64,000 nt of DNA. Source: Austwickia chelonae (GTDB taxonomy: Bacteria > Actinomycetota > Actinomycetes > Actinomycetales > Dermatophilaceae). The notes under the pieces were generated by a model, which was not told where the DNA came from, ran no database searches, and saw only the letters and a program-made list of their open reading frames with translations. The position numbers were made by a program, and so were the translations under genes. This document shows positions 25,547 to 34,188 of this stretch, piece by piece. Numbering within the stretch: the stretch's first letter is position 1; each line of letters begins with the position of its first letter. The stretch is from positions 3,348,001-3,412,000 of the forward strand of contig NZ_CP031447.1 of the NCBI RefSeq assembly GCF_003391095.1. The letters are read 5' to 3'.

Positions 25547-27649
25547 ATGACTGCGACCGACGCCCCCACGATCACGACCGTTCCCAGCTATGTGGGCGAC
25601 CGGTGGTGGACCCCCACCGCTGGTGACCTGCAGGACGTGCGTGATGCGTCGACCGGTGAGGTGATCGCCCGGGTCGGTTGCGACGGCCTGGACGTCGCCG
25701 CCGTGGTCGAGCATGCCCGTACGGTCGGCCGCAGCAGCCTGGGCGGGATGACCCTGCACGAGCGGGCCCTGGTGATGAAGGAGTTGGCGCTCTTCCTGTC
25801 CGGCCCCGGGTGCAAGGAGCGCCTCTACGATCTGTCCTTCGCGACCGGTGCCACCAAGGTCGACAACGTCATCGACGTCGACGGCGGCATCGGGGTGCTC
25901 TTCACGATGTCGTCGAAGGGCCGCCGTGAAATGCCCAATTCGAATGTGGTCCTCGACGGTCCGGTCGAGATGCTGTCCAAGGACGGCAGTTTCCTCGGCA
26001 CCCACGTGTACACCCGTATCCCGGGCGTGCTCGTGCAGATCAACGCCTTCAACTTCCCGATCTGGGGAATGTTGGAGAAGTTCGCGCCGGCGTTCATCGC
26101 CGGGGTGCCCTCCATCGTGAAACCCGCCGCACAGACCGGTTACGTCGCCGAGGCGGCGGTGCGGCTGATGTTGGGGTCGGGGCTGCTACCGGAAGGTTCG
26201 TTGCAGCTGGTCAGCGGCGGCACAGTGGATTTCCTGGACCATCTGGACCATCGGGATGCCGTGCAGTTCACCGGGTCGGCGGCGGTGGCGCACCGGTTGC
26301 GCGCCCACCGGCAGGTCGTCGAGGGTGGGGTGCGTCTCACCACCGAGGCCGACTCGTTGAATGCGGCGATCCTCGCCCCGGACGCCACCCCGGACACCCC
26401 GGAGTTCGCCGCCTTCGTGAAGTCCGTGGCCGTGGAGATGACGGCCAAGGCCGGGCAGAAGTGCACCGCCGTACGGCGGGTGATCGTGCCGGCCGACCAG
26501 GTGGGCCCGGTCACCGAGGCGGTCGGGGTCGCACTGGCGAAACGGGTGGTGGGCGACCCTCGCACCGAGGGCACCACGATGGGAGCGCTGGTCAGTGACG
26601 AACAGTGGCAGGTGACGACCGAACGGGCACGACGGATGGCCCAGGCCGGCGGTGAACTGGCGTGGGGTTCGTTCGAGGAGGACACCGAAACCCCGGGGGC
26701 CTTCATGTCGCCGAAGCTCTTCCGTTGGGCCGATGCCACCTCGACGGTACTGCACTCGGTGGAGGCCTTCGGGCCGGTCAGCGGCATCGTCGGCTACACC
26801 GACCTGGACGAGGCGATCGACCTGGCGGCCCGCGGTGGTGGTTCGCTCGTGGCGACGGTGTGCACGAACGACCGGGACATCGCCCGGCGTCTGGTGCTCG
26901 GCATCGCCGCCCATCACGGCCGGGTGCTCACCTTGAATCGGGAGGACGCGAAGACCTCCACGGGGCACGGTTCCCCGATGCCGACGTTGACCCACGGCGG
27001 GCCGGGCCGGGCCGGAGGCGGGGAGGAGCTCGGCGGTCGACGCGCCATCCTGCACACGATGCAGCGCACCGCCCTCCAGGGTTCGCCCAATATGCTCACC
27101 GCGATCACCGGGGTGTGGCATCCGGGCTCGGACCGGCGGTGCGCGGGCGACCCGGCGTACGGCGGCGTCGAAGGCGAGATCCATCCTTTCCGGAAGTCGT
27201 TGGAACAGCTTCGGATCGGCGATGCGTACGCGTCACCGCTGCGGGAGGTGTCCTTGGCGGCGATCTCGGCGTTCGCGCAGGAGAGCGGCGACACCTTCTA
27301 TGCGCACACCGATGAGGCCGCTGCGGCGGCGAATCCTTTCTTCCCGGGGATCGTGGCGCACGGCTATCTGCTGGTGAGCTGGGCGGCCGGGCTCTTCGTC
27401 AACCCCGATCCGGGTCCGGTGCTGGCCAATTACGGCTTGGACAACCTGCGTTTCATCACCCCGGTCGCCGCCGGGGACTCGATGCGGGTCACGTTGACCG
27501 CCAAACGGATCACCCCGCGGGTCACCGACGAGTACGGCGAGGTCGCTTGGGACACCGTCATCCACAACCAGCACGACGAGATCGTGGCGACGTACGACGT
27601 GTTGACCTTGGTCGCCAAGACCTGGCCCCCACCCCCGTCCGACAACTGA
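25547..27649 (+). CDS. paaZ: Bifunctional oxepin-CoA hydrolase / semialdehyde dehydrogenase
   Basis: About 700 residues. Residues 1 to about 520 form an aldehyde dehydrogenase with the catalytic Cys in AGQKCTAVRR. The C-terminal part (about 540-700) is a MaoC-like hydratase with GDTFYAHTDEAAAAANPFF and PGIVAHGYLL. PaaZ opens oxepin-CoA and oxidises the aldehyde, committing the ring carbon to beta-oxidation; both halves are intact. GAAGGGA precedes GTG 25544/ATG 25547; the ATG is used. Third gene of paaJHZ. The repeat-rich region starts right after its stop. Confidence 0.93.
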   Translation: MTATDAPTITTVPSYVGDRWWTPTAGDLQDVRDASTGEVIARVGCDGLDVAAVVEHARTVGRSSLGGMTLHERALVMKELALFLSGPGCKERLYDLSFATGATKVDNVIDVDGGIGVLFTMSSKGRREMPNSNVVLDGPVEMLSKDGSFLGTHVYTRIPGVLVQINAFNFPIWGMLEKFAPAFIAGVPSIVKPAAQTGYVAEAAVRLMLGSGLLPEGSLQLVSGGTVDFLDHLDHRDAVQFTGSAAVAHRLRAHRQVVEGGVRLTTEADSLNAAILAPDATPDTPEFAAFVKSVAVEMTAKAGQKCTAVRRVIVPADQVGPVTEAVGVALAKRVVGDPRTEGTTMGALVSDEQWQVTTERARRMAQAGGELAWGSFEEDTETPGAFMSPKLFRWADATSTVLHSVEAFGPVSGIVGYTDLDEAIDLAARGGGSLVATVCTNDRDIARRLVLGIAAHHGRVLTLNREDAKTSTGHGSPMPTLTHGGPGRAGGGEELGGRRAILHTMQRTALQGSPNMLTAITGVWHPGSDRRCAGDPAYGGVEGEIHPFRKSLEQLRIGDAYASPLREVSLAAISAFAQESGDTFYAHTDEAAAAANPFFPGIVAHGYLLVSWAAGLFVNPDPGPVLANYGLDNLRFITPVAAGDSMRVTLTAKRITPRVTDEYGEVAWDTVIHNQHDEIVATYDVLTLVAKTWPPPPSDN

Positions 27650-27699
27650 CCACCCCGCACCCCCCAACCCTTGGCCCCCGGGCCCCGGGCCCTACCCCC

Positions 27700-28016
27700 G
27701 TTCCCCCCACTGCCAGCCCCTACCCCCAGCGATCCCCTAGCCCTGGCCCACCCCCGCTTCCCTACCCTCGTTCCCCCCACTGCCAGCCCCTACCCCCGAC
27801 TGCCGGACGTGATGGAACAGGGCACCAAGCGATCCCCTAGCCCTGGCCCACCCCCGCTTCCCCCCACTGCCAGCCCCTACCCCCGACTGCCGGACGTGAT
27901 GGAACAGGGCACCAGTCGAGCAAAGTGGCTGGCAGTGGGGGTCGAGCGCAGCCTCATGTCCACAGGGGTGGCTGGCAGTGGGGGTCGAGCGCAGCCTCAT
28001 GTCCACAGGGGTGGCT
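27700..28016. repeat. Nested direct and inverted repeats upstream of AbiEi/DUF559 gene
   Basis: Non-coding C-rich DNA. A 34-bp unit recurs at 27728-27761 and 27828-27861. A 30-bp unit (starting GACTGCCGGACGTG) recurs at 27798 and 27885. CACTGCCAGCCCCTACCCCC appears three times. An exact 43-bp tandem pair lies at 27925-27967 and 27968-28010. CCACTGCCAGCC in the left part is inverted relative to GGCTGGCAGTGG in the right part. There is no open gene in 27650-28088. Confidence 0.9.
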
Positions 28017-28088
28017 GTGCAGAGCAGTGTGCACAGGGTCAGAGTGGTGGGTACCCGGGTGAGAAGCACATGGTCCCAAGCTGGGCGC

Positions 28089-29273
28089 ATGTCCGACGGT
28101 CTGCTCAGCCTGCTCACCCATCGGGGCGATCGTCCCCGCGCCCGACTCCTCGCCCAAGGATTCACCGAAGCCGACATCGCAGCAGCGGTCCGGCATGGCG
28201 ACATCGTCCGGGTCGCTCGAGGGATGTACGGCGTGCCCCGCCCCGGCTCCACCCCCGAAGAACGCCACGTCAGACTGGCCGCAGCGATGGCACGCCGATT
28301 CGCCGGTACGGCAGTGCTCAGCCACCACAGCGCATTGGCCACGGCCGGCCTTCCGTTGCACGGCGTACCCTTCGATGTCGCCCACCTGACCTCGGTGCGG
28401 AGCCGTCACTATCGACGGCGTACCGACCATGTGCTGCACGCCGCCGATTTCTCCTCCCAGGACGCCCTCGTCACCCTGCAGCATGGCGCGTCCTGGGCCT
28501 GCCCACCTGGGTTGCTCGTGGAGCTCTGCCCCGGCAGGCACGACACCCCCGGCAGGCACGACGAGCACAGCGGGTACGACGAGCACAGCCGACACGACGA
28601 CCCCAGCGGGCATGATGTTCTGCCCCGGGTGGGGATCGGTGCAGCTCTGGTGCAGACCGGGCTGCGGTGGGGCGCCCAAGCGCTGCTCCCCAGTGCTGAC
28701 GCCGCGCTGCGCCGTGGCCTGGTGTCCGAGCAGGAACTCGCCGAAGCGGTGGCCGGTTACGCGCGCAGCCCCGGCATGACCCAGGTACGCCGAGCCGTCG
28801 CAGCGGTGGATCCGTTGTCGGAGTCGGTCGGGGAGACTCTGCTGCGCTGGCAGATGACCTGCCTGGGTTTCCCGATGCGCTCGCAGGTCGAGGCGGGGTG
28901 TCCGGGGCGGCGCTATCGTCTCGACCTGGTGATCGAGGGCACGGGGGTGGCATTGGAGTTCGACGGGATGACGAAGTACGGACTGGACGATGCGGCCATG
29001 TCCGTTCAACAGCGGGGTGCGCTGCTTCGGGCGGAGAAGTCCCGTGACGAGAATCTTCGTCGTCGTGGCTGGTATGTCATCCATGTCACCTGGCCGGAGC
29101 TCTTCCGCCCCACGCTCCTCGCCGGCCGACTCCCCGTCCCCTTCCCACCCCAACCATCCAGTCACCAACCGCTCTCCCACACACCCTCCCCAACCACCCC
29201 ATCATCGACTCGCACAAGCTCCCCGCGCTCCGCCCCAGCCCCTCCTCGACTGACACCCCATTTACTCGACTGA
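28089..29273 (+). CDS. AbiEi-like antitoxin-domain protein with DUF559 nuclease-like C terminus
   Basis: A 394-residue protein. Residues 15-50 form an AbiEi-type winged helix (LLAQGFTEADIAAAVRHGDI, VRVARGMYGVP). The middle holds the conserved LSHHSALATAGLPL. Residues about 268-345 resemble DUF559/PD-(D/E)xK Vsr-like domains (YRLDLVIEGTGVALEFDG, EKSRDENLRRRGW, VTWPEL). Such orphan fusions are common in actinobacteria and linked to AbiE-type defence, but no AbiEii toxin is adjacent. Residues 149-176 are an H-D-rich repeat insertion absent from typical homologues. The tail beyond 350 is Pro/Ser low-complexity. No clear ribosome site precedes the ATG, so the start is uncertain. Confidence 0.75.
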   Translation: MSDGLLSLLTHRGDRPRARLLAQGFTEADIAAAVRHGDIVRVARGMYGVPRPGSTPEERHVRLAAAMARRFAGTAVLSHHSALATAGLPLHGVPFDVAHLTSVRSRHYRRRTDHVLHAADFSSQDALVTLQHGASWACPPGLLVELCPGRHDTPGRHDEHSGYDEHSRHDDPSGHDVLPRVGIGAALVQTGLRWGAQALLPSADAALRRGLVSEQELAEAVAGYARSPGMTQVRRAVAAVDPLSESVGETLLRWQMTCLGFPMRSQVEAGCPGRRYRLDLVIEGTGVALEFDGMTKYGLDDAAMSVQQRGALLRAEKSRDENLRRRGWYVIHVTWPELFRPTLLAGRLPVPFPPQPSSHQPLSHTPSPTTPSSTRTSSPRSAPAPPRLTPHLLD

Positions 29274-29311
29274 CGCCGTGTTCGATCCCGGGCTGGAGTC
29301 GAGGAAACGTG

Positions 29312-29353
29312 CTGGCAGTCGGCTCGACCAGACTGGCAGTCGGCTCGACCAGA
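29312..29353. repeat. 21-bp tandem repeat downstream of AbiEi/DUF559 gene
   Basis: CTGGCAGTCGGCTCGACCAG occurs at 29312 and again at 29333 (period 21). Its start matches the core of the 43-bp repeat upstream of the gene (CTGGCAGT followed by a TCGA), so related repeats bracket the gene. Confidence 0.85.
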
Positions 29354-29405
29354 AAAGATCCTTCGACAGTGGAATGAGAAACGTCCTTCCGGGTAGAAGC
29401 GCACC

Positions 29406-29798
29406 ATACGGATCCTCGTGACCGGCGCAACCGGATAGATCGGCACGTGGCTCGTCCCCGAACTGCTCAGCAGAGGACATGGGGTCCGGGCGGCCTATGG
29501 ACGCCACTCACCGCCTCCCCTCGGGTGGACCGACCGTGTGGCGTGAACCCACCTGGACGTCACCTCCCCCACCAGCGTCGCCACCGGCGTGGACGGCATG
29601 GACGGCATGGACGGCATGGACAGCGTGGACGCCATCTTCTACCTGGTGCACGGGGTAGGGTGCGACGACTTCCGACGTACCGATCTCCTCACCGCCCAGA
29701 TCACCGCCCAGATCACCGCCCAGGCCTGCGCCGTCTTGTTGGTGGCGTCGGTGGCGGACCCGGAGTGGGCTGGTGGATTCATCGGCTTGGACCAGTGA
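29406..29798 (+). pseudogene. Decayed NAD(P)-binding SDR/NmrA-type oxidoreductase
   Basis: The frame reads RILVTGATG, then a TAG at 29436-29438, then IGTWLVPELLSRGHGVRAAYG. That is an unmistakable Rossmann start in which the usual aromatic of GATGYIG is a stop. The expected initiator is ATA at 29406. A second in-frame stop (TGA) follows about 29490. Then the same frame continues with SVDAIFYLVHGVGCDDF, matching the YYLVHS region of atypical SDRs, to a final TGA at 29796-29798. Micro-repeats (GMD four times, TAQI twice) mark slippage. Much of the C-terminal half is missing. It is a non-functional remnant. Confidence 0.85.
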
Positions 29799-29919
29799 GG
29801 CGTGGCCGTACACCGGCCCACCCGGTGGTGGAGCCGCCTCACCTTGGGTGTCCGGGAGGCCGGTTCGCGAGAGGCACGCCCGTGACGAAAGGCACGCCCG
29901 TGATCAGGCTGCGCCCGCC

Positions 29920-30663
29920 TCACCCTCCGCCCCCGAAGAGTGCGAGCGTCGGTGGCAGAAGGAAGAGCATGCCCACCGACCAGGTCAGGTGGGTGATGAT
30001 CGGGCCGAGGACTCCCCCGGTGACTCGCCGCTGCAAGCCGACGACGAGCCCTAACGCGGCAGCGGCGAAAGCCAGCAGCGGGATACCTGCAGCCGCAGTG
30101 ACCACCGTGTAGACGGCCGCAGTGACCGCGAGCGCGTATTTTCCGCTCACGGCGGGGTACAGGGCGCCTCGGTAGAAGAGTTCCTCGGCGATGCCGTTGA
30201 CGACGGTGATCGCCAGTACCAGTGGTAGTGATCCGGTTCTGGCGTGGTCGAGTAGTTCTTCGATGGGGTCGCGGAGCACGGGGATCTGGGCGACGACGCC
30301 TGCTCCGGCGAGGAAAATTCCCAGCAGCAGCGTTCCCAGGGCCAACGATTGGGTCACCGGGTATCCGATGCCTTGCCGGCGTCGGTGTGCCCGGCCCAGG
30401 TGGAGTCGCCCTGAGGCGAGGGCGCCGATGGTGTAGGTGCCGGCGAGTGCCAGGGTGGCCGGGTAGAAGCGTGGGTCGCCGGCGGGGATGCGTAGGGAGT
30501 GTGCGACGAGGGCGATGGCGGCGACCAGGGTGGCCATGGCGACTCCTCTGCGGCGGAGTCTGTTGTCTTCCAGATGGTTCCGAGGGACTGATTCGTGGAG
30601 TGCTGCGATGAGGAAGCGTCGTAGCTCCCGGGCGGGTGCTCCTGCCCGTCTGTACAGGCTCAT
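29920..30663 (-). CDS. CPBP-family intramembrane metalloprotease
   Basis: A 247-residue membrane protein with about seven hydrophobic segments. The catalytic EELFYRG motif (Glu-Glu-x3-Arg) lies near residue 165 and a later THLTWS provides the His of motif 3, typical of the CAAX protease/bacteriocin-processing family. The substrate is unknown. Its ATG overlaps the idi stop by 4 bases (ATGA) with GGAG upstream, so it is coupled to isoprenoid synthesis. A role in prenyl-protein or envelope processing is speculative. Confidence 0.85.
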   Translation of the reverse strand: MSLYRRAGAPARELRRFLIAALHESVPRNHLEDNRLRRRGVAMATLVAAIALVAHSLRIPAGDPRFYPATLALAGTYTIGALASGRLHLGRAHRRRQGIGYPVTQSLALGTLLLGIFLAGAGVVAQIPVLRDPIEELLDHARTGSLPLVLAITVVNGIAEELFYRGALYPAVSGKYALAVTAAVYTVVTAAAGIPLLAFAAAALGLVVGLQRRVTGGVLGPIITHLTWSVGMLFLLPPTLALFGGGG

Positions 30664-31259
30664 CTGGCCGTCTCCGGGGATGGCCGGTCGCGGTGTGGCG
30701 GGCCGTCCAGTTCGAGGGGTGCCAGCATCGTCCCGGGGTCGAGGAGGGTGAGCTGTTGAACGCACCACGGGCTCAAGGTGAAGGGGGCTGAGCGTGCCGT
30801 GGTGTGGGCTTCTGGGAGGTCGATCCAGGCGGCGTCCATGACTTCGTCGGGTGCGAGGTGGAGGTCGCCACGGGCCTGGCCGACGAAGACCGGGCACAGT
30901 TCGTGTTCGACGATGCCTCCGGCGTCGACGGCTCGGTAGGTGAATTCGGGGAGCAGGCAGGTCAGCCGGTCGATGTTCAGCCCGGTTTCCTCGAGGGTGC
31001 GGCGGGCGACGGCGTCGGGGACGGTCTCCCCGGGGCGGGGGTGTCCGCAGCAGCTGTTCGACCACACTCCGGGCCACGTGCGTTTGGTGAGCGCGCGTCG
31101 GGTCATCAGGAGGCGGTCGTCCTGGTCGAGGAGGTACACGCTGAAGGCGAGATGCAGGGGTGTGTCGGTGCCGTGGACGGTTGTCCGGTCGGCGGTGCCG
31201 ATCGGTCGTCCGTCCGTTCCGATCAGTACCACCTGGTCGGGGGTTTCTTCTCGGTTCAT
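30660..31259 (-). CDS. idi: Isopentenyl-diphosphate delta-isomerase, type 1
   Basis: A 199-residue Nudix-fold enzyme interconverting IPP and DMAPP. It has LAFSVYLLD, the active-site Cys in WSNSCCGHPRPGE, the Nudix-like RRTLEETGL and the second Glu region EFTYRAV...VEHELCPVFVG. Length is normal for the family. The start ATG has AAGG 8 bases upstream. It lies first in a two-gene unit with the CPBP protease and is divergent from the MarR gene across 230 bases, where both promoters must lie. Confidence 0.93.
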   Translation of the reverse strand: MNREETPDQVVLIGTDGRPIGTADRTTVHGTDTPLHLAFSVYLLDQDDRLLMTRRALTKRTWPGVWSNSCCGHPRPGETVPDAVARRTLEETGLNIDRLTCLLPEFTYRAVDAGGIVEHELCPVFVGQARGDLHLAPDEVMDAAWIDLPEAHTTARSAPFTLSPWCVQQLTLLDPGTMLAPLELDGPPHRDRPSPETAR

Positions 31260-31489
31260 GGTCTGCCTTGTCGGGAAATTCCTAGGGCTCGGGGTCCAGG
31301 AGTGGGCGAGGCCTTTGTCGCAGTTCAGCCTAGGTATTTTCCGGTGTTGTCGCCGGGTCTGTTCGGGGGTGTCGGAGGGTCGGTTCGCGTTCTGGGTCTG
31401 TGGCTGGCGGCTCGGCTCGTACCATCGAGAGGAGGAGGCATCGTCGCTGACCGGTCGGTCACCGGCGCTCGTGGAGGGAGAGGGTCGGA

Positions 31490-32035
31490 GTGCAGGTCGG
31501 GCAGGCGGGTCGAGGCGACGGCGGGTCGTCGGCTCAGGGGATCACCGAATCGATGCGGGCGCTCTCCATGGAGACGATGCGTTATGTCGACGATGTGGCT
31601 CGTGTGCTGGGTCATCACCGCAGCGATGTCGCTGCTCTCGGGGCGCTGATCGAGGCCGACCGTCGGGGTGTCGAGGTGACTCCGAGCGAGTTGGCTCACG
31701 AGATGAGTTTGTCGTTGGCGGCGGTCACGGCCTTGGTGGACCGGTTGGAGCGGGCAGGGCATCTGTGTCGTCGCCGTCATGTCGATGACGGGCGGAAGGT
31801 CGTTCTGGAGTTGACCGATCGTGCCCGGGAGACCAGCCGGTTCATGTTCCTCCCGTTGGCCGAGCGGATGTGTGCGCAGTTGGCGGGTTATTCGGCTGAG
31901 GAGCTGGATGTGGTGGCGCGTGCGCTGGCTGATCTGTTGGTGGCGGCGGAGTCGGCGCGTCCTCCGTCGGTCGAGGTCACCGGTTCCGGTACTGCTGTCG
32001 GGGTCGGTACCGGAGCCGGTGGCTCGCACGGTTAG
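31490..32035 (+). CDS. MarR-family transcriptional regulator
   Basis: A 181-residue winged-helix regulator. ELAHEMSLSLAAVTALVDRLERAGH is the recognition helix region and RRRHVDDGRKVVLELTD the wing with the conserved DxR. GTG 31490 is used because GGAGGGAGAGG precedes it; ATG 31553 is an alternative. The last 25 residues are Gly/Thr-rich. It is divergent from idi. Its TAG and the TAA of the opposite gene share four bases (TTAG), so the two ends overlap. Ligand unknown. Confidence 0.85.
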   Translation: MQVGQAGRGDGGSSAQGITESMRALSMETMRYVDDVARVLGHHRSDVAALGALIEADRRGVEVTPSELAHEMSLSLAAVTALVDRLERAGHLCRRRHVDDGRKVVLELTDRARETSRFMFLPLAERMCAQLAGYSAEELDVVARALADLLVAAESARPPSVEVTGSGTAVGVGTGAGGSHG

Positions 32036-32523
32036 GGCAGGTCGACGGTGTCATTGCGGCCTTCGGTGCGGCGCCCGGTGACGGCACTGCGGACGATGTG
32101 CATGAGTTGGCCGATGCGGCCGCCGGTGCCGTTGTCATTGCCGCCCCAGTATTCGGCGGAGTCGGCTTCGATGTGGAGCAGGATGTTGTTCGGGTTGTCG
32201 GGGCCGCCTTCCATGAAGAGGTCGGTGAAGGTGTTCCAGTACTCGTGGAGTTTGGTGGGGTCTTCGAGGACGCGGGCGCGGCCGGAGACGCTCACCCAGG
32301 TTCCTTTGCCGGTGTAGGACACGTTGACCTGGGGGTTGGCGGTGATGGCTCGGGTCTGCTCGGAGTCGCGTTCGGCGATGAACCACAGGTCGCCGTCGAA
32401 TTCGACGTCTTGGGTCGACATGGGTCGGGCGAGGAGTTTCCCGCTGGGGTCGACGCTGGTGAGCATCGCGGTTCTGAGGTCTTTGATCATCGCGGCGATC
32501 TTCTGGATGTCGTGGTCGGACAT
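32032..32523 (-). CDS. Pyridoxamine 5'-phosphate oxidase-like / general stress protein 26-like flavin-binding protein
   Basis: A 163-residue split-barrel protein. It has IKDLRTAMLTSVDPSGKLLARPM, GDLWFIAERDSEQTRAI and NVSYTGKGTWVSVSGRA, matching the GSP26 (PNPOx-like) group that binds FMN or F420. The late HIEADSAEYWGG block is typical. It is likely a stress-related flavin or deazaflavin oxidoreductase. GAGGAGAAGACGAC gives a good ribosome site. It overlaps the MarR gene by 4 bases, tail to tail. Confidence 0.85.
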   Translation of the reverse strand: MSDHDIQKIAAMIKDLRTAMLTSVDPSGKLLARPMSTQDVEFDGDLWFIAERDSEQTRAITANPQVNVSYTGKGTWVSVSGRARVLEDPTKLHEYWNTFTDLFMEGGPDNPNNILLHIEADSAEYWGGNDNGTGGRIGQLMHIVRSAVTGRRTEGRNDTVDLP

Positions 32524-32563
32524 GTCGTCTTCTCCTCGGCAGTGGGTTCGCGCGGTCGTTCTT

Positions 32564-32625
32564 CCCTTACCCCTCGCAGGTCAGATCATTCAATCGTCGA
32601 AAGATCTGTCTGCGAGGGGTAAGGG
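32564..32625 (-). terminator. Long hairpin after the secreted modular protein gene
   Basis: CCCTTACCCCTCGCAG (32564-32579) pairs exactly with 32610-32625, with an inner AGATC/GATCT extension. It lies just downstream of the gene ending at 32635 on the minus strand and before the stress-protein start. No U-run is seen. Confidence 0.7.
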
Positions 32626-32634
32626 TGCACGGGG

Positions 32635-34188
32635 TTACGGCCGGAAGGTCTTGCCGTCGGCGATCTGGTAGGCGTCCAGGGCGAGGACGTGGTGTCCGGG
32701 CGAGGTGTGAGCTTCTACCGTGATGGTGTGTTTGCCGTGGTCGCAGACGATGTTGCCGAGGACTTCCTGATATTTCACCGGTCCGGCGGTGTCCAGCTCG
32801 GCATAGCTCGTGCCGTCGACGTACACCGTGGCTTTGGCTCCTTGGGGGAGGGTCGTGCCGCGGAAGACCAGATACCCCTGGCCGTCGAAGGTTTCTGTCG
32901 TCGTCCATCGGGCTTTGTCCTGGTAGGTGACCAGGGCTGTCCCGTTCAGGTAGGACGGGTGCTGCACGAAATGCCAGTTCTTGTCCGCGCCGACGCCGGT
33001 GATGTCGATCGGGGCAGGTGCCAGGCGGACGGTAGTGGTGGAGACCGCGCTGTTCCGTCCGTCTGGCCAGAGTGCGCTGACCCGTACTTCGTACTTGTCG
33101 CCGAATTCTCCTCGGAAGGTGGCTTCTGTCTTGGAGGTGTCCGCGAACCAGAGTTTTTCCGGCCCGTAGGAGCGGCTTCCGTCGGGGTTGATCTTCACCT
33201 CGGCGAAGGTCACCCGGTAACGGGTGTCCAAGGGTCCGTGGGAGACGTCCCAGGAGACCTTCTGGGTTGGCTCTTCGTAGTTCAGTTCGCCGGTGGACAG
33301 GACGTCGACGCTGCCCATCCGGTCTTGGCCGTGGCGAGGGGTCACGTTGAGGGAGTCGAGTGCGAGGGTGCCGGCTGAGCTGGATTTGATCGTGACGACA
33401 TGTTTTCCGGCAGGGAGCGGCACTGTTGTCAGGGGCTGACGGTAGGGGTATTTCGAGGTTGTTGTTCCGGTGGAAGTGGTGAAGGATGTGGCCGGGCCGC
33501 CGTCCACGGAGATCTCTGCGGTTCCTCCTTGAGGGACGAGCGTTCCTTTCACGGTCAAGGTCGCGTCGACGGCGGTGGTGACGACCTGGGTGATCGTTTC
33601 CCCGGGTCGGTAGGTGACGGCGGCGGTCCCGCCGAAGTATTCGGGATGTTTCACCAGGTGCCAGCCCGGTGAGGCTTTTCCTGTGGCCGAAGGAAGATCC
33701 ATGATGTTCGTCATGTGGACGATGTGTTCGCCTCGGGCTTTCTCCCCGGTCAGTGGGTCACGGCCGGTCACGGTGAAGCGGTGGATGTCTCCTAGTCCGC
33801 GGTGCACCCCGACCGCACGGTGCATCGCGTTGCTCATCGGGTATTTCTCCTCGGGTCCGAAGGTCACCTTCCCCTCGTCGTCCGTCGTGCCTTTCGCCCA
33901 CATGACGTCGTACTCCCAGTTCTTGAGAGCGAAATCTCCACGGACGGCGCTCCACATCACGGTGGCCAGGGGGGTCTGGGCATCGATGACCGAGCCGATC
34001 TCGATCTTGACCGCCGTCGACGTCGGGGCGACCGTGGTCTGTCCGCCCATGGCTGCCGGTGGTCGGGCCGAGGTGAGGGCATCGGGTGCATTGACCGGGA
34101 GTGCTGCCGCTGCGGAGGTGATCCCACCGGGCAGTAGGAGCCCGCCGGACAGTGCGAGGACGAGCAGATGGGAACGACGAGCAGACAT
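32635..34188 (-). CDS. Secreted modular beta-sandwich protein with duplicated FN3/CBM-like unit
   Basis: A 517-residue protein. It has a signal peptide (MSARRSHLLVLALSGGLLL, cleavage near ASAAA). It has two copies of the same module pair: an FN3-like domain (about 60-160; 300-395), then a carbohydrate-binding-like beta domain whose copies begin GWHLVKHPEYFGGTAAVTY and NWHFVQHPSYLNGTALVTY. Each copy also contains an LPQG/VPQGG turn and a VDG strand. No catalytic motif, sortase signal or TM anchor is visible, so it is probably a secreted binding protein or adhesin. I do not recognise a named family. An AT-rich upstream region of 370 bases should carry its promoter. Confidence 0.7.
   Translation of the reverse strand: MSARRSHLLVLALSGGLLLPGGITSAAAALPVNAPDALTSARPPAAMGGQTTVAPTSTAVKIEIGSVIDAQTPLATVMWSAVRGDFALKNWEYDVMWAKGTTDDEGKVTFGPEEKYPMSNAMHRAVGVHRGLGDIHRFTVTGRDPLTGEKARGEHIVHMTNIMDLPSATGKASPGWHLVKHPEYFGGTAAVTYRPGETITQVVTTAVDATLTVKGTLVPQGGTAEISVDGGPATSFTTSTGTTTSKYPYRQPLTTVPLPAGKHVVTIKSSSAGTLALDSLNVTPRHGQDRMGSVDVLSTGELNYEEPTQKVSWDVSHGPLDTRYRVTFAEVKINPDGSRSYGPEKLWFADTSKTEATFRGEFGDKYEVRVSALWPDGRNSAVSTTTVRLAPAPIDITGVGADKNWHFVQHPSYLNGTALVTYQDKARWTTTETFDGQGYLVFRGTTLPQGAKATVYVDGTSYAELDTAGPVKYQEVLGNIVCDHGKHTITVEAHTSPGHHVLALDAYQIADGKTFRP

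Noticed and set aside
27700-28016. Possible CRISPR array
   Set aside because: Repeats are nested, of several lengths and adjacent, without regular spacers.
27671-28088. Coding sequence through the repeat region upstream of the AbiEi-like gene
   Set aside because: Pro-rich translation of C-rich repeats with duplicated starts; it does not join the conserved AbiEi domain in a credible way.
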